A stretch of 64,000 nucleotides of DNA, taken from Thiosocius sp963736445 (GTDB lineage Bacteria > Pseudomonadota > Gammaproteobacteria > Chromatiales > Chromatiaceae). This document shows positions 16,326-25,353 of this stretch, piece by piece. The notes under the pieces were generated by a model. That model was not told where the DNA came from and searched no databases. It saw only the letters and a program-made list of their open reading frames with translations. Both the position numbers and the translations under genes were made by a program. Where the stretch lies: assembly GCA_963736445.1 (NCBI GenBank), contig CAVTOY010000016.1:1-64000 (forward strand), in the 5' to 3' direction. Position 1 is the stretch's first letter. Each line of letters begins with the position of its first letter.

Positions 16326-18413
16326 ATGCCAAGTAGTAAGTCTATAGCGTCGCCCTCCCTCCACCGAATACTTCTATGCGTCATCCTGCTGTGCGTCGGC
16401 ACTGCTGACGCAGTCACGCTCGGCAATGCGCGGGTCAATTCCTTCCTGAATCAACCGCTGGATGTCGAGATCGACATCGTCGGATTGGCGCCGGAACAGA
16501 ACCAGGATCTGCGCCTGCGCATCGCTAACCAGAGTCACTTCGACCGCCTCGGCATTGCATACGAACACTTTCTGGCAGATCTCACCTTCGACGTCGTGCG
16601 CGACGGCCAGCAGTGGTTGGTCAGGGTCCGAAGCGATCGCCCATTGACCGAGCCGTTCATTGACTTCCCACTGCAGATGAACTGGCCGGGCGGCAGCCTG
16701 ATCAAGCAATACACACTGCTTTTGGACCCGCCGGCACGCGTCCGGCCTGCGCGTACGACGCGTCCGCGCGCCCAGCCGACAGCGGCAGCCCGCTCGCAAC
16801 CGGCCCCGACACCAGAGTCGGAGTCAACATCCAACCCATTCACCTATGGCCCGGTACGCGCCGGAGAAACGCTCTGGCCAATCGCCAAGAGGTTCAAGCC
16901 GAGTGGTGTCACGACTCGCCAGATGGCGATGGCATTGCTGCGCGCCAATCCAAGCGCCTTCATCGACGGCAACGTCAATAGGCTGCGCGCTGGTTCCATC
17001 TTGACGATACCCTCGACCGCCTTCGTCCAGGAGCTCGATGCAGTCACTGCGAATACCGAGTTCGCCGCGCAGAATCGGCGCTGGCAGGCGTCGGTAGCCA
17101 CCTCGCAACGCCCGGTCGAGGCGCCAGCGCTGGCGCCGACGGTCACAGAAAGCCGGGGCGAGGCAGCGGATGATGGCGCTGAAGTCGCGACCGACGAACA
17201 GGGCCAGCTGCGCATCGTCACCGAAAAAGAAAAATTGGACATGGCGTCTGCCAATGAGCAGGACCTCAAAGAGCAACTGCTGCTCACCATGGAAGAGATC
17301 GAGAGCAATCGGATCACGACCGGCGCGATCGAGACGCGCTTGGCGCGTCTCGAGGGCGAACTCAACCGGATGCAGGAATTGGTGGATCTCAAGGACGCCC
17401 AGATCGCGCAGCTGCAGTCTGAGCTCTCCGCGCGCGAGGCGGCGGAAGGGACTCCGACCGCGCCCGCCGATCAGCAACGTTCGGACGCACTCCAGGGAAT
17501 GACCGAGTCTGCGATCGACGCCGCGGCGCCGACGGCTGCAACCCCGCCCGCTCGCGCCGTCACCCCGCTGCCCAGTATTGACGCGCCCCCGCTGGTCGCT
17601 GAACAAATGCAGGCCAGCGCGTGGTACGAGCAATACCTGTGGGTGGTGTGGGCGCTACTCGGATTACTCGGACTGACCGCGATCACGATGATGCTGCGCC
17701 GCCCGCAAGCTGCTGCCGCGGATGTCCCGATGGCGGATCTTCCGAGCGCCAAGACCGCGCCGACTCCCATTTATCCGCGCGAATCGGCGCTGACCGAGGA
17801 GGACTTCAAACAGGCCGAAGCGGATCTGCGCAGCATCGCGGAAGAGCCGGTGGCCGAGGCATTCCCCGATGAGCTGCCGGAGGAAGAACTCCCGGAACTC
17901 GAGATACCTAAGCGCGGCGACAAAGCGGGCGGTGTTAAAAACGGCATTACGGATTCATTGCTCGACGAGATGCTGCAGGAAGGCAAGCAATTCGCCGATT
18001 CGCCTGCGACGCCGAACAGGGCCGGGGACTTCACCGACGAAGATATCGCCTCCTGGGTCGCGGAGCTCGGTGCCGAGGCCGATCGCAGCGAGGCACGCAG
18101 CGCCAACGACGACCAGGTCGAGATCGACGAGGATATCCCCAGCATCCTCACTGAACTCGATGACCAGCTTACGAGATCGCAGCCGGAAGAAAGGCCGCCG
18201 GCGAGCGGCATCAAGCTGGACCCTTTGGATGGAGACCGCTTGGATGGGGTCAGTGAGAGTGACGCCTTCAATATGAGTCTGGATCTGGCCCGCGCCTATC
18301 TAGAGATCGGCGATCAGGAGGGCGCCCGCGACATGCTCAAGCAGGCATTGTCGGGCGCGCGCGACCCCGAGCACCGGCGACAGATCGAAGAGCTGCTACA
18401 GCAGATCGGCTGA
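16326..18413 (+). CDS. fimV: FimV-family LysM/TPR inner-membrane protein
   Basis: A 695-residue protein. Residues 1-29 form a signal peptide (ILLCVILLCVGTADA), followed by the FimV N-terminal domain (VTLGNARVNSFLNQPLDVEI, LADLTFDVVRD). A LysM-like peptidoglycan-binding segment (YGPVRAGETLWPIAKRFKPS) follows at ~175-235. Then come a coiled coil (~300-360), a membrane helix (YLWVVWALLGLLGLTAITMM), a long acidic cytoplasmic linker and the conserved C-terminal TPR-like FimV motif (LDLARAYLEIGDQEGARDML). FimV family members organise cell poles and link to type IV pilus assembly and polar flagella, which fits the nearby flagellar genes. The length is at the short end for the family. Confidence 0.92.
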   Translation: MPSSKSIASPSLHRILLCVILLCVGTADAVTLGNARVNSFLNQPLDVEIDIVGLAPEQNQDLRLRIANQSHFDRLGIAYEHFLADLTFDVVRDGQQWLVRVRSDRPLTEPFIDFPLQMNWPGGSLIKQYTLLLDPPARVRPARTTRPRAQPTAAARSQPAPTPESESTSNPFTYGPVRAGETLWPIAKRFKPSGVTTRQMAMALLRANPSAFIDGNVNRLRAGSILTIPSTAFVQELDAVTANTEFAAQNRRWQASVATSQRPVEAPALAPTVTESRGEAADDGAEVATDEQGQLRIVTEKEKLDMASANEQDLKEQLLLTMEEIESNRITTGAIETRLARLEGELNRMQELVDLKDAQIAQLQSELSAREAAEGTPTAPADQQRSDALQGMTESAIDAAAPTAATPPARAVTPLPSIDAPPLVAEQMQASAWYEQYLWVVWALLGLLGLTAITMMLRRPQAAAADVPMADLPSAKTAPTPIYPRESALTEEDFKQAEADLRSIAEEPVAEAFPDELPEEELPELEIPKRGDKAGGVKNGITDSLLDEMLQEGKQFADSPATPNRAGDFTDEDIASWVAELGAEADRSEARSANDDQVEIDEDIPSILTELDDQLTRSQPEERPPASGIKLDPLDGDRLDGVSESDAFNMSLDLARAYLEIGDQEGARDMLKQALSGARDPEHRRQIEELLQQIG

Positions 18414-18625
18414 GAATCGGCCGCGGCCGAGCGCCAGGGCTAGCCCGCATATCTCACCGTTTCTCGTAACGAGGACGCCGAGACGCCGCTATGGCGGGGT
18501 GCACGGAGTGGAAGGCGGTGAAGGCGTAGTCGACACTACGTCGAACTGCCTGCAACGAGTACGCCCCCGTCAGGGCGAGGGTATCGGGGGCCGCAGCAGG
18601 AAATCGGTGAGATATGCAGGCCAGC
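18414..18625. other. Convergent intergenic region, fimV / parA
   Basis: About 210 bp between two converging stop codons. It starts with a GC-rich palindromic string (CGGCCGCGGCCG at about 18418-18429) that could form a short hairpin, but no T-run follows, so I do not call a terminator. The reading frames here are shadows. Confidence 0.3.
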
Positions 18626-19408
18626 TCAGAAAGGTGCGCTCAAATCGAAGCTCGGTGGCAGCGGCACCAGTCCGGCGACGTGCTTTCTTATTTCGTCCCA
18701 GAGCGCCTGATAGGCACGGCCGGCGGGCGAGCTGCGCGCAAAGGCCGTCACCGGGCGGCGCTCCAATCCCATACGCTCCACCTCGCTGGCGTAAGGTATG
18801 CGGGTCTCCAGCACAGTACAGCGCGGGTCGGCCGGCGTCGCCACGAGGTCTTGATGCATACGCTTGCGCCGATCGACCATCGAGTAAAATGCATACACTG
18901 GCGTATTCAGTTCATGCCCTTCCATGAAATCGAGCAGCTGCTGCATGGTGCGTAGCGACAGCGTCGTCGGGATCGTCGGGAGCAATAGAGCATCTGCGGC
19001 ACGAAAGATATTCTCCGACACCAAGGAGATGCTCGGCGGACAATCCAGCACGACCAAGTCATATTGCTCCGCCAACGGGCGGAGCAGCCTCAGCAGCTGC
19101 ATCACAGGTTGCTTGTTTTCGCCCAGCAGCAGATCCATATTCCGATAGGAAAAGTCTGACGGCAGCAGGTCGAGATTGGGATAGTCCGAGCCCTTCAACA
19201 CCCCATCCAGGTCAAGCTTGCCGCGCAGCATCTTGGTGCTCTTCTTCACCTTAGGCTTGACCCGCAGGTAAAAAGTCGCCGCCGCCTGCGGGTCGAGGTC
19301 CCAGATCAGGGTGCGCAGTCCGCTGCCAGCGGCAAGGTGCCCGATGTTGACCGCGGTCGCTGTCTTGCCGACCCCACCTTTGATGTTGTAGACGCCAAGG
19401 ATCTTCAT
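18626..19408 (-). CDS. ParA/MinD-like P-loop ATPase
   Basis: A 260-residue ATPase with a deviant Walker A (GVYNIKGGVGKTATAVNI), Walker A' (LIWDLDPQAAATF) and Walker B (DLVVLDCPPSISLVSENI). This is the ParA/Soj signature, including the second Lys (K10) in KGGVGKT. It has no DNA-binding N-terminal extension, so it is a short chromosomal-type ParA. No ParB is adjacent. Instead its ATG overlaps the CHAD gene stop by 4 nt (ATGA), meaning the pair is co-translated. An orphan ParA of this type usually positions a protein cargo or granule rather than a plasmid. The CHAD partner suggests polyphosphate-type inclusions, but that is inference. Confidence 0.85.
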   Translation of the reverse strand: MKILGVYNIKGGVGKTATAVNIGHLAAGSGLRTLIWDLDPQAAATFYLRVKPKVKKSTKMLRGKLDLDGVLKGSDYPNLDLLPSDFSYRNMDLLLGENKQPVMQLLRLLRPLAEQYDLVVLDCPPSISLVSENIFRAADALLLPTIPTTLSLRTMQQLLDFMEGHELNTPVYAFYSMVDRRKRMHQDLVATPADPRCTVLETRIPYASEVERMGLERRPVTAFARSSPAGRAYQALWDEIRKHVAGLVPLPPSFDLSAPF

Positions 19409-20985
19409 CCGAGCTTCTCGCCCCTGGTCTTGAACAGACCTTTGTAGATCGCGCGATTCTCGGCGGAATCGAACTGCGCGAAACGGTCGGCAAAACGGCT
19501 GTGCACGGCCTGTTGGTTTCGCAGTAGATCGGCGACCAACGCGCCAATGGCCATCACTGTCGGAAGACCTCGGAGACCATCCGTCGCAAACTCGCTCGCA
19601 AAGGCCCTCAACTTGTCGGCCTGAACCTCGAGGTCCTGGAATTCACCGAGATTGTCCAGCAGCGCCTTCAGCGTGCTAATCAAGCCCTTGAGTTCCTGAT
19701 CCGGATACAGGGCACGGAAGAATTCAATCAAGTAGCGGAGCTTCTTGCAGTCCTTGCGCAGTTCATGCATCGCCTCTGGCGGGCCATCCCAGGTAATGCT
19801 GCGCCCGGCCTTGAGAACTTTTTTATACATGCGCCAGATACGTGCGGATGCGACGGGCTCGACCGGCAGATCGGCTAACCCGCCGGGCTCGCCCGGCGGC
19901 ACCTCGGCCTCTAGGATACGATGCCAGTCATCGAGCAGGGCCTGCATCTCGGGCGCCCCGAGTTCGCGCCTGAGCTTTGCCTGCTCGCGCTGTTGCGCCG
20001 CCCGCAGACGCTCCTCGAACGCATCCAGGTCCCCGGCCATCGCGGCCGGCAGCGTCGCCCGATAGCGCGGCATCTCGAGCAAAAAGACATCCAGATCCCT
20101 TGTCGGGCCGGTGATCTGACCGAGCCAGGCGAAACGCTGCTTAAAGTCCTCCACGACGGCATCCGGCAGCACACGTTTGACCTGCGAGAGCGCAGAGCGC
20201 GTGCGTCGGGTGGCGACCCGTAGGTCGTGCAGAAATTCAGAATCGAGGTCCGCGCGAGTACCCGGGATATTGCGCTCCAGTGTATCGAGCAAGGACCACA
20301 GTATCTTGCGGATCGCCTCTACCGCGGTCATATCCAGTTTCAGTGGGACATTGAGCTTCGACGAGTAGTCCCCGGCCTCACGCCCGATGGCGGTGACCGC
20401 CTCCTCGAAGAGGCAGGCCGAGGCCCGCGGCCACTCCAACTCGTCACCCAGATAGGCCGCAAGCTGACGCAAATCCTTTACATAGCCCCTGACGGGTGCC
20501 AGCCTCACACGCGGCCACAGACTGCGCGGGTCTGCGATACCCGAACTCAGACAGTGCATGTGCAGCAGCTGCAGCCGTACCACTGTCTTTTGGTCGTCGT
20601 TCAGCAGGCGCAACTCGGTCGCTTTACCCTTTACACTGACCAGAGGGAGTAGAACCCGCATCTGCAGCAGACGCTGCAGCTCGTCCCGGAGCGGACCAGA
20701 CGGCAGAGACGCGGGCCAGGCAGGCGTGTCGTCGAAGATCAGGCTGGACTTGGGCTCGCCACCCTGGGCGGGCTTCAGACGCAACACCGCCCCCTCCGCG
20801 GCCTGCACACGCAGCAGGCGCAACCCGGCGTTGTGCAGACGCCAGTCGAAACTGTCAAAGAACTCCAGCGTGAATGCCGTCGTCCCGTTCACACTGCATC
20901 GTTCATGACCACCCAGCAGTCGAACGAGGCCTTCGGTATCGCAATTGTGCGGCAGCAGAAAACCGCCACTTTCACGCTCACTCAT
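19405..20985 (-). CDS. CHAD domain protein with a degenerate CYTH-like N-terminus
   Basis: A 526-residue protein. The C-terminal ~300 residues form a CHAD domain: two helical repeats rich in conserved His, Arg and Lys (LHDLRVATRRTRSALS, LGQITGPTRDLDVFL, AMHELRKDCKKLRYLIEFF, LLDNLGEFQDLEVQ). CHAD domains bind inorganic polyphosphate and are associated with polyP granules. The first ~200 residues have the layout of a CYTH/triphosphatase-like barrel (FFDSFDWRLHNAGLRLLRV) but lack the full set of acidic and basic pairs, so this part may be catalytically inactive. It is transcribed before and coupled to parA. There is no signal peptide. Confidence 0.85.
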   Translation of the reverse strand: MSERESGGFLLPHNCDTEGLVRLLGGHERCSVNGTTAFTLEFFDSFDWRLHNAGLRLLRVQAAEGAVLRLKPAQGGEPKSSLIFDDTPAWPASLPSGPLRDELQRLLQMRVLLPLVSVKGKATELRLLNDDQKTVVRLQLLHMHCLSSGIADPRSLWPRVRLAPVRGYVKDLRQLAAYLGDELEWPRASACLFEEAVTAIGREAGDYSSKLNVPLKLDMTAVEAIRKILWSLLDTLERNIPGTRADLDSEFLHDLRVATRRTRSALSQVKRVLPDAVVEDFKQRFAWLGQITGPTRDLDVFLLEMPRYRATLPAAMAGDLDAFEERLRAAQQREQAKLRRELGAPEMQALLDDWHRILEAEVPPGEPGGLADLPVEPVASARIWRMYKKVLKAGRSITWDGPPEAMHELRKDCKKLRYLIEFFRALYPDQELKGLISTLKALLDNLGEFQDLEVQADKLRAFASEFATDGLRGLPTVMAIGALVADLLRNQQAVHSRFADRFAQFDSAENRAIYKGLFKTRGEKLG

Positions 20986-21399
20986 GAATTTCAGGTTTCA
21001 CATGGGTACCATGGGCCGCCGGCGATCCCGATCGAAGACATCACCGTTACTGGATCGGTCGTTCGACGTATCTGTTTCCACTGCGCAGGGGAAACAGCAA
21101 GTCCTCATGCACAAGATCCGCAAAACATCCTCGAATAATGACGAAGCGCAAGCCGATTGTCGCGGGGAACTTTATGCCCAGGCTGCAAGTGTACCTACAT
21201 TGTAAGCACTTTGAAGGACTGACGACAAAATCCGTCACCGCTTCCCACTCGGAACAAATTAGAACCTGTCGAACTCGTGATTTAGTCCGGGCGCCTCGAC
21301 GTGAGCGTTGCTGTCCAGGCAGTATCAGGCTGCAGAAAGAAGCGCAGTGCGCGCCCCAGGCACCCTGCTGCACCTTCGACTCGGACAAAGGAGAACACC
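20986..21399. other. Divergent intergenic region, CHAD / sulfur-globule-like gene
   Basis: About 410 bp. The small ORFs here overlap on both strands and show no recognisable motif. One short hairpin is visible at ~21068-21095 (CTGTTTCC and GGAAACAG arms). Promoters for both flanking genes must lie here, but I could not pick a convincing -35/-10 pair. Confidence 0.3.
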
Positions 21400-22068
21400 A
21401 TGATCAACCCCCTACTGATCGGCGGCGCATTGGTGAGCGCACTCCACGCATCGGTCCTGCAGGCCGATGCAGCGCCCGCGACACCGGACCAGCCGATGCA
21501 AGCCAGTGAGGCAGCCGCCTCGGCGCAGGACCAGATGCCAGTGACGCCGCACCCGCTGATCGTGGAGATGCGCCCGGCCAGCGAGATGGCCATGGACGAT
21601 GCGGCGTCGGCTACGCCAGCGTTTAAGCAAATGCCGCCGCCACTTGTCGACACCCTACCCCCGACAGCGCAGTTCGCGCCGGCACCGATCTATCCGCGCT
21701 GGGCGCCCCCCCCTTATGGGCACTGGGCACCGCCCTACGGTGGATGGAACGACGGCTGGGGACCCTGGGGCAGCACCTGGGGCAATCACTGGGCGCCTGG
21801 GGGCGGCCGCTGGAACAACGGCTACGGTGGCGGCGACGGCTGGGGGGATGGCCGGGGCGATGGTTTTGGTGACGCCGCCGGCGACGTCGACTTCAGCTTC
21901 AGGATGCGCGCCCGAATAAATGCCGACATGCGTGGCTCAGGCTATGGTGACGGCTATGGCTATGGTCGAGGCTGGGGCCGTGGCTACGAGGGATACCCTT
22001 ACCTGCCCTATCCGCCACCCTTCGCGCCCATGCCCATGCCGGCCGAGTCGGAAGGACCACAGGATTAG
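21400..22068 (+). CDS. Probable sulfur globule envelope protein (Gly/Tyr/Trp-rich, secreted)
   Basis: A 222-residue secreted low-complexity protein. The chosen ATG at 21400 has a good Shine-Dalgarno (AAGGAG) 6 nt upstream; the longer frame to 21301 has none. Residues 1-~24 form a signal peptide (PLLIGGALVSALHASVLQADA). A Pro-rich linker follows, then Gly/Trp/Asn repeats (GWNDGWGPWGSTWGNHW), a conserved-looking GDGFGD...GDVDFSFRM block, and a GYGDGYGYGRGWGRGYEGY tail ending in prolines. This order resembles the SgpA/B/C proteins coating periplasmic sulfur globules in Chromatiaceae and related symbionts. It is longer than most Sgp proteins, mainly through the Pro-rich N-terminal part. The assignment rests on composition and motif order. 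Confidence 0.6.
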   Translation: MINPLLIGGALVSALHASVLQADAAPATPDQPMQASEAAASAQDQMPVTPHPLIVEMRPASEMAMDDAASATPAFKQMPPPLVDTLPPTAQFAPAPIYPRWAPPPYGHWAPPYGGWNDGWGPWGSTWGNHWAPGGGRWNNGYGGGDGWGDGRGDGFGDAAGDVDFSFRMRARINADMRGSGYGDGYGYGRGWGRGYEGYPYLPYPPPFAPMPMPAESEGPQD

Positions 22069-22143
22069 ACAGATGGCGAGAACGGTGTCAGTGATCTGTT
22101 ACCCGACGCCGCGCCCGATGCGCCTGCGGGAACACGGCGATAG

Positions 22144-22175
22144 ACAGAGGCGCAGTCCATCGACTGCGCCTCTGT
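22144..22175. terminator. Perfect 14-bp hairpin between converging genes
   Basis: Arms at 22144-22157 (ACAGAGGCGCAGTC) and 22162-22175 are perfectly complementary with a CATC loop. It lies between the stop of the sulfur-globule-like gene and the stop of the small minus-strand ORF, as expected for a bidirectional terminator, although no long T-run follows on either side. Confidence 0.65.
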
Positions 22176-22196
22176 AGCGTCACTGCCGAGGCCCTG

Positions 22197-22361
22197 TCAG
22201 CCCTCGTCAATACCTTCGTCATGCGGGTTGTGCAATATTTCGTGCAAGCGACTGCCACTGACCACGGAGTTAAGGATTTCAATATCGTCGCCCTCGGCGA
22301 TCGCTATCTCGGCGTCGTAGTAGGCTTCGGTCGTCTTGATCTGGCGCTCGTAGGCTGTCAT
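22197..22361 (-). CDS. Small acidic protein of unknown function
   Basis: A 54-residue ORF (begins MTAYERQIKTTEAYYDAEIA, ends NPHDEGIDEG). The start at 22361 has a strong AGGAGGT Shine-Dalgarno about 8 nt upstream; the longer frame to 22436 lacks one. It is acidic and probably mostly helical. It lies 108 nt downstream of flgL on the same strand and ends at the convergent hairpin. I do not recognise the family. The strong ribosome site and sensible codon use support a real gene. Confidence 0.55.
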   Translation of the reverse strand: MTAYERQIKTTEAYYDAEIAIAEGDDIEILNSVVSGSRLHEILHNPHDEGIDEG

Positions 22362-22469
22362 TTCGGTACCACCTCCTGATTCAGAGAAAATTGATGGGCC
22401 CATAAAATATAGCCAGATCGACGGCAGTAACCCCATCCCCTGAGTAATGTTTTAGCGTGCCCGCGGCAG

Positions 22470-23372
22470 TCAGCGGAGGAAATTGAACAGGCTCAGATCC
22501 TGGATCTTGATGAAACTCTGCTGTGAGGCCTGCAGCGCCGTCAGCTGCTGATTGAAGCGACTGATCGCCTCGGCGTAGTCCAGGTCCTCGAGCGTCGAGC
22601 GCACTTCGGCCGCCGCGAGATCGAAGGCCTCGTTGGCGGCCCGTTGATCGTCCACGGCATTCATACGTGCGCCCACCTTCGAACGCGTGCTCAACAGACT
22701 GCTGAGCGCAGAATCGATATCCGTCAACGCCTGCGGATAGCCGTTGCCCGCCTCGAGGGTGGTGGCCAGGTCGTAAAGTACTTCACCGATATTCGTCAGG
22801 CCCCCACCGGCCGCCGGAAAATCCATGAATACGCTGCCCGGGTCACCGATCGCCACCTCGCGACTGTCGCCGATTTTCAGCAGGCGCTGACCGTCGTCGC
22901 CATGGTAGGTAAAGCCACCGACGCCGTCATGGGTGAAGGGCTGGGTCTTGCTCTTAAAGCCACTGAATAGGAATTCCCCATTGGCATCCTGCGAGTTGGC
23001 CAGCTGCATGAAGTTGTCGATATGCTGACGCACCTCGACCGCAATGGCGCGCCGCTCATCTACGCCGAGCACGTCGTTGGCGCCCTGCACGGCCAGCTCC
23101 CTGACCCGCTGCAAGGTGTCACCGATGGCACCCAGCGCGGTCTCCTCCTGATTGAGTTTGGCGATCGCCACGTCTGCATTGCGCTGATACTGGGTGAGGC
23201 GCTGCTGTGACTCCTGCAGATCGAGCACCCGCGCCGATGCGGAAGGGTCGTCCGAGGGACTCAGGATGCGCTTGCCGCTTGCGACCTGCAGTTCGGTGCG
23301 GCTCAGCGCGCGCTGATTCTGCAACATTGCATCGACGCCCTGGCGAAAGATTTGGGATGTCGAGATACGCAC
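22470..23372 (-). CDS. flgL: Flagellar hook-associated protein 3
   Basis: A 300-residue HAP3 that joins hook and filament. It has the flagellin-like N-terminus MRISTSQIFRQGVDAMLQ, the conserved SGKRILSPSDDPSASARVLD box, and a C-terminal amphipathic coiled coil (DDQRAANEAFDLAAAEVRST, YAEAISRFNQQLTALQASQQ) characteristic of FlgL. Length is normal for the short FlgL type. Its start is 2 nt after the flgK stop, so it is the last hook gene of the operon. It is exported through the flagellar type III system and has no classical signal peptide. Confidence 0.93.
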   Translation of the reverse strand: MRISTSQIFRQGVDAMLQNQRALSRTELQVASGKRILSPSDDPSASARVLDLQESQQRLTQYQRNADVAIAKLNQEETALGAIGDTLQRVRELAVQGANDVLGVDERRAIAVEVRQHIDNFMQLANSQDANGEFLFSGFKSKTQPFTHDGVGGFTYHGDDGQRLLKIGDSREVAIGDPGSVFMDFPAAGGGLTNIGEVLYDLATTLEAGNGYPQALTDIDSALSSLLSTRSKVGARMNAVDDQRAANEAFDLAAAEVRSTLEDLDYAEAISRFNQQLTALQASQQSFIKIQDLSLFNFLR

Positions 23373-23374
23373 GC

Positions 23375-25327
23375 CTACCTCCTCACTGCGCCAAGCAGGG
23401 TGTCGAACAGGCTATTGGCGACATTGATCACCTGCGCGGCGGCCTGATAGGCCTGCTGGAAGCGCACCAGGTCGGCCGCCTCCTCGTCCAGATTGACACC
23501 CGATACCTCATCCTTTGCCGCCTGGGCCTGTGCCAGCAGGCGCTCCTGAACACCGGCGTTGCTGCTCGCCTGCTGCGTCTTGGTACCGACGTCTGCGACG
23601 AGTGCCCCATAAGTGGTGGCGAAACTGGCAGTGCCGCCGAGCATCAGGTCGGCCGTCTGGAGATCGGCAAGGCGCCGCGCGTTGCGGTTGTCCCCAATGC
23701 CGTCGGCGTTATCGCTCAGAGTGAAGCTGTCGCCCACCGCCGGCGCCCCGGTCATGTCGAAATCGAAGATACCCAGGCCAGGGACATCGACACGATAGGT
23801 CTCGCCCGAGACATAGGCCACGCTGCCACCGATAGGCGCCCCACCGGCGTCCACGAACTGGGCGCCCGGCGGCACCGTGATTGCGAGCTGGTTGCCTGCC
23901 TGATAGGCCAAGGTGATGCCGACTGGCGGTGACGGCCCCGTGCCAGTACCTGCCCTTGCGGTCAATGCGCCAGGGCCGATCAGGCCGGTACCGGAATTCG
24001 CAGGATTGGAACCGGTCGTTACGGCCTCGGCAGCGGCTATCTGGCGCTCATTCGCCACCAAGGCGTCGAATCCTGATGCACCGTTGCGCGTGGGTTGTAC
24101 CAGGTAGCTGTCGCCGGCGGCGGCCGAATTGACGACGATGCGCAGACCGTCGACAAGGAAGGGATCGGCGACGCTGCCGGTACCGGTCAGCGCCACCGGC
24201 TGACCGGAGGTGAGGTCGGTCATCGTCCAGCTCGCACCATCGAAATCCATTCGGTAGTCGTGCGTCGTAAGCTCGGAATAATCCGCATGGCCGACAGTGA
24301 TGCTGCCGGCATTGCTGGGCGCGCCCACCACCTTGGGCGACGCCACGTTAAAGAAATCACCGCCGAGCTGGCCATCGAGGTCCATACCGGTCTGATGTTC
24401 TGCGTTGAAAAATGAGGCCAGGCCGAGTGCGACCCGGCCCAACGCGTTCTGCGACTCGTCCAGCACTTCATCACGGAAGCGCAGCGCGCCGCCGAGACTG
24501 CCCCCGGTCATCTGTTCGGTCACAGTGACGACGCCGCCACCGGCCTGCTGGACGACCAGCTCCTTGCGATCCACGGCCAGCGGGTTGTTGGTCACGCCCA
24601 TGGTGCTGTAAGTCGTCCCGACGACCAGTGCCTGACCGGTGCCGATGAAGACGCTCTTCACACCGTCGGCCTCTTCGACCGTGGAGACACTGGTGAACTC
24701 ACTCAGATCGTCGATCAGTTTGTCGCGCTCATCGAGGAGATCGTTCGGCACGCCGCCGGTGGAGCTGCCCGCGGTGCGAATGCGCGCATTGACATCCGCC
24801 AGGGACCGGGCAAACGAATTGATCTCGTTGACCTGGCGCTCAAGGTCCTGATTCAGTCGTCGGCGCATGTCCTCGAACCAGCCATCGAGCGAGTGAAAGC
24901 GGTCACCGAGCTGATCCGCGCGACTGATCATCACCGAACGCGCGGCGATGTCGGTGGGATCATCCGCTACGTCGTTGACGCTGGCGAAGAACATCTGCAT
25001 CGCATCGTTGATGCCGGCCGAGGCATCGGCGATCACATTGTCGACCTGATTGGCACGCTGCAGAAAGAAATCATACTCGGCGTGCGACGAGGTGTAGTCC
25101 CGCACCCGGGTCGCCAGAAAGTCATCGTAGCGCCGACGCACCGAGGCGACTTCGACGCCAGAGCCGATGAAACCCTGCGGCAGCGCCTGCGGGGCGCGCG
25201 TCTGCAACTGCACCACCTGGCGGCTATAGCCCTCGGTGTTGACGTTGGCGATATTGTGCCCCGTCGTCTCTAGCTGCCGCTTGAATGCATTGAGTGCACT
25301 GATACCGCTGTTGATGATGCCTGCCAT
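23375..25327 (-). CDS. flgK: Flagellar hook-associated protein 1
   Basis: A 650-residue HAP1. The N-terminal rod/hook signature is GISALNAFKRQLETTGHNIANVNTEGYSRQVV (residues ~8-39; NxANxNTxGYSR motif). The C-terminus (SGVNLDEEAADLVRFQQAYQ, AAQVINVANSLFDTLLGAV) is the typical D0 helix. The central domain is variable and Gly/Thr-rich. It caps the hook before FlgL. It is co-transcribed with flgJ (26 nt gap) and flgL (2 nt gap). Confidence 0.94.
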   Translation of the reverse strand: MAGIINSGISALNAFKRQLETTGHNIANVNTEGYSRQVVQLQTRAPQALPQGFIGSGVEVASVRRRYDDFLATRVRDYTSSHAEYDFFLQRANQVDNVIADASAGINDAMQMFFASVNDVADDPTDIAARSVMISRADQLGDRFHSLDGWFEDMRRRLNQDLERQVNEINSFARSLADVNARIRTAGSSTGGVPNDLLDERDKLIDDLSEFTSVSTVEEADGVKSVFIGTGQALVVGTTYSTMGVTNNPLAVDRKELVVQQAGGGVVTVTEQMTGGSLGGALRFRDEVLDESQNALGRVALGLASFFNAEHQTGMDLDGQLGGDFFNVASPKVVGAPSNAGSITVGHADYSELTTHDYRMDFDGASWTMTDLTSGQPVALTGTGSVADPFLVDGLRIVVNSAAAGDSYLVQPTRNGASGFDALVANERQIAAAEAVTTGSNPANSGTGLIGPGALTARAGTGTGPSPPVGITLAYQAGNQLAITVPPGAQFVDAGGAPIGGSVAYVSGETYRVDVPGLGIFDFDMTGAPAVGDSFTLSDNADGIGDNRNARRLADLQTADLMLGGTASFATTYGALVADVGTKTQQASSNAGVQERLLAQAQAAKDEVSGVNLDEEAADLVRFQQAYQAAAQVINVANSLFDTLLGAVRR

Positions 25328-25353
25328 TGATGTCCCGCCTTGCCATCGTCAAA

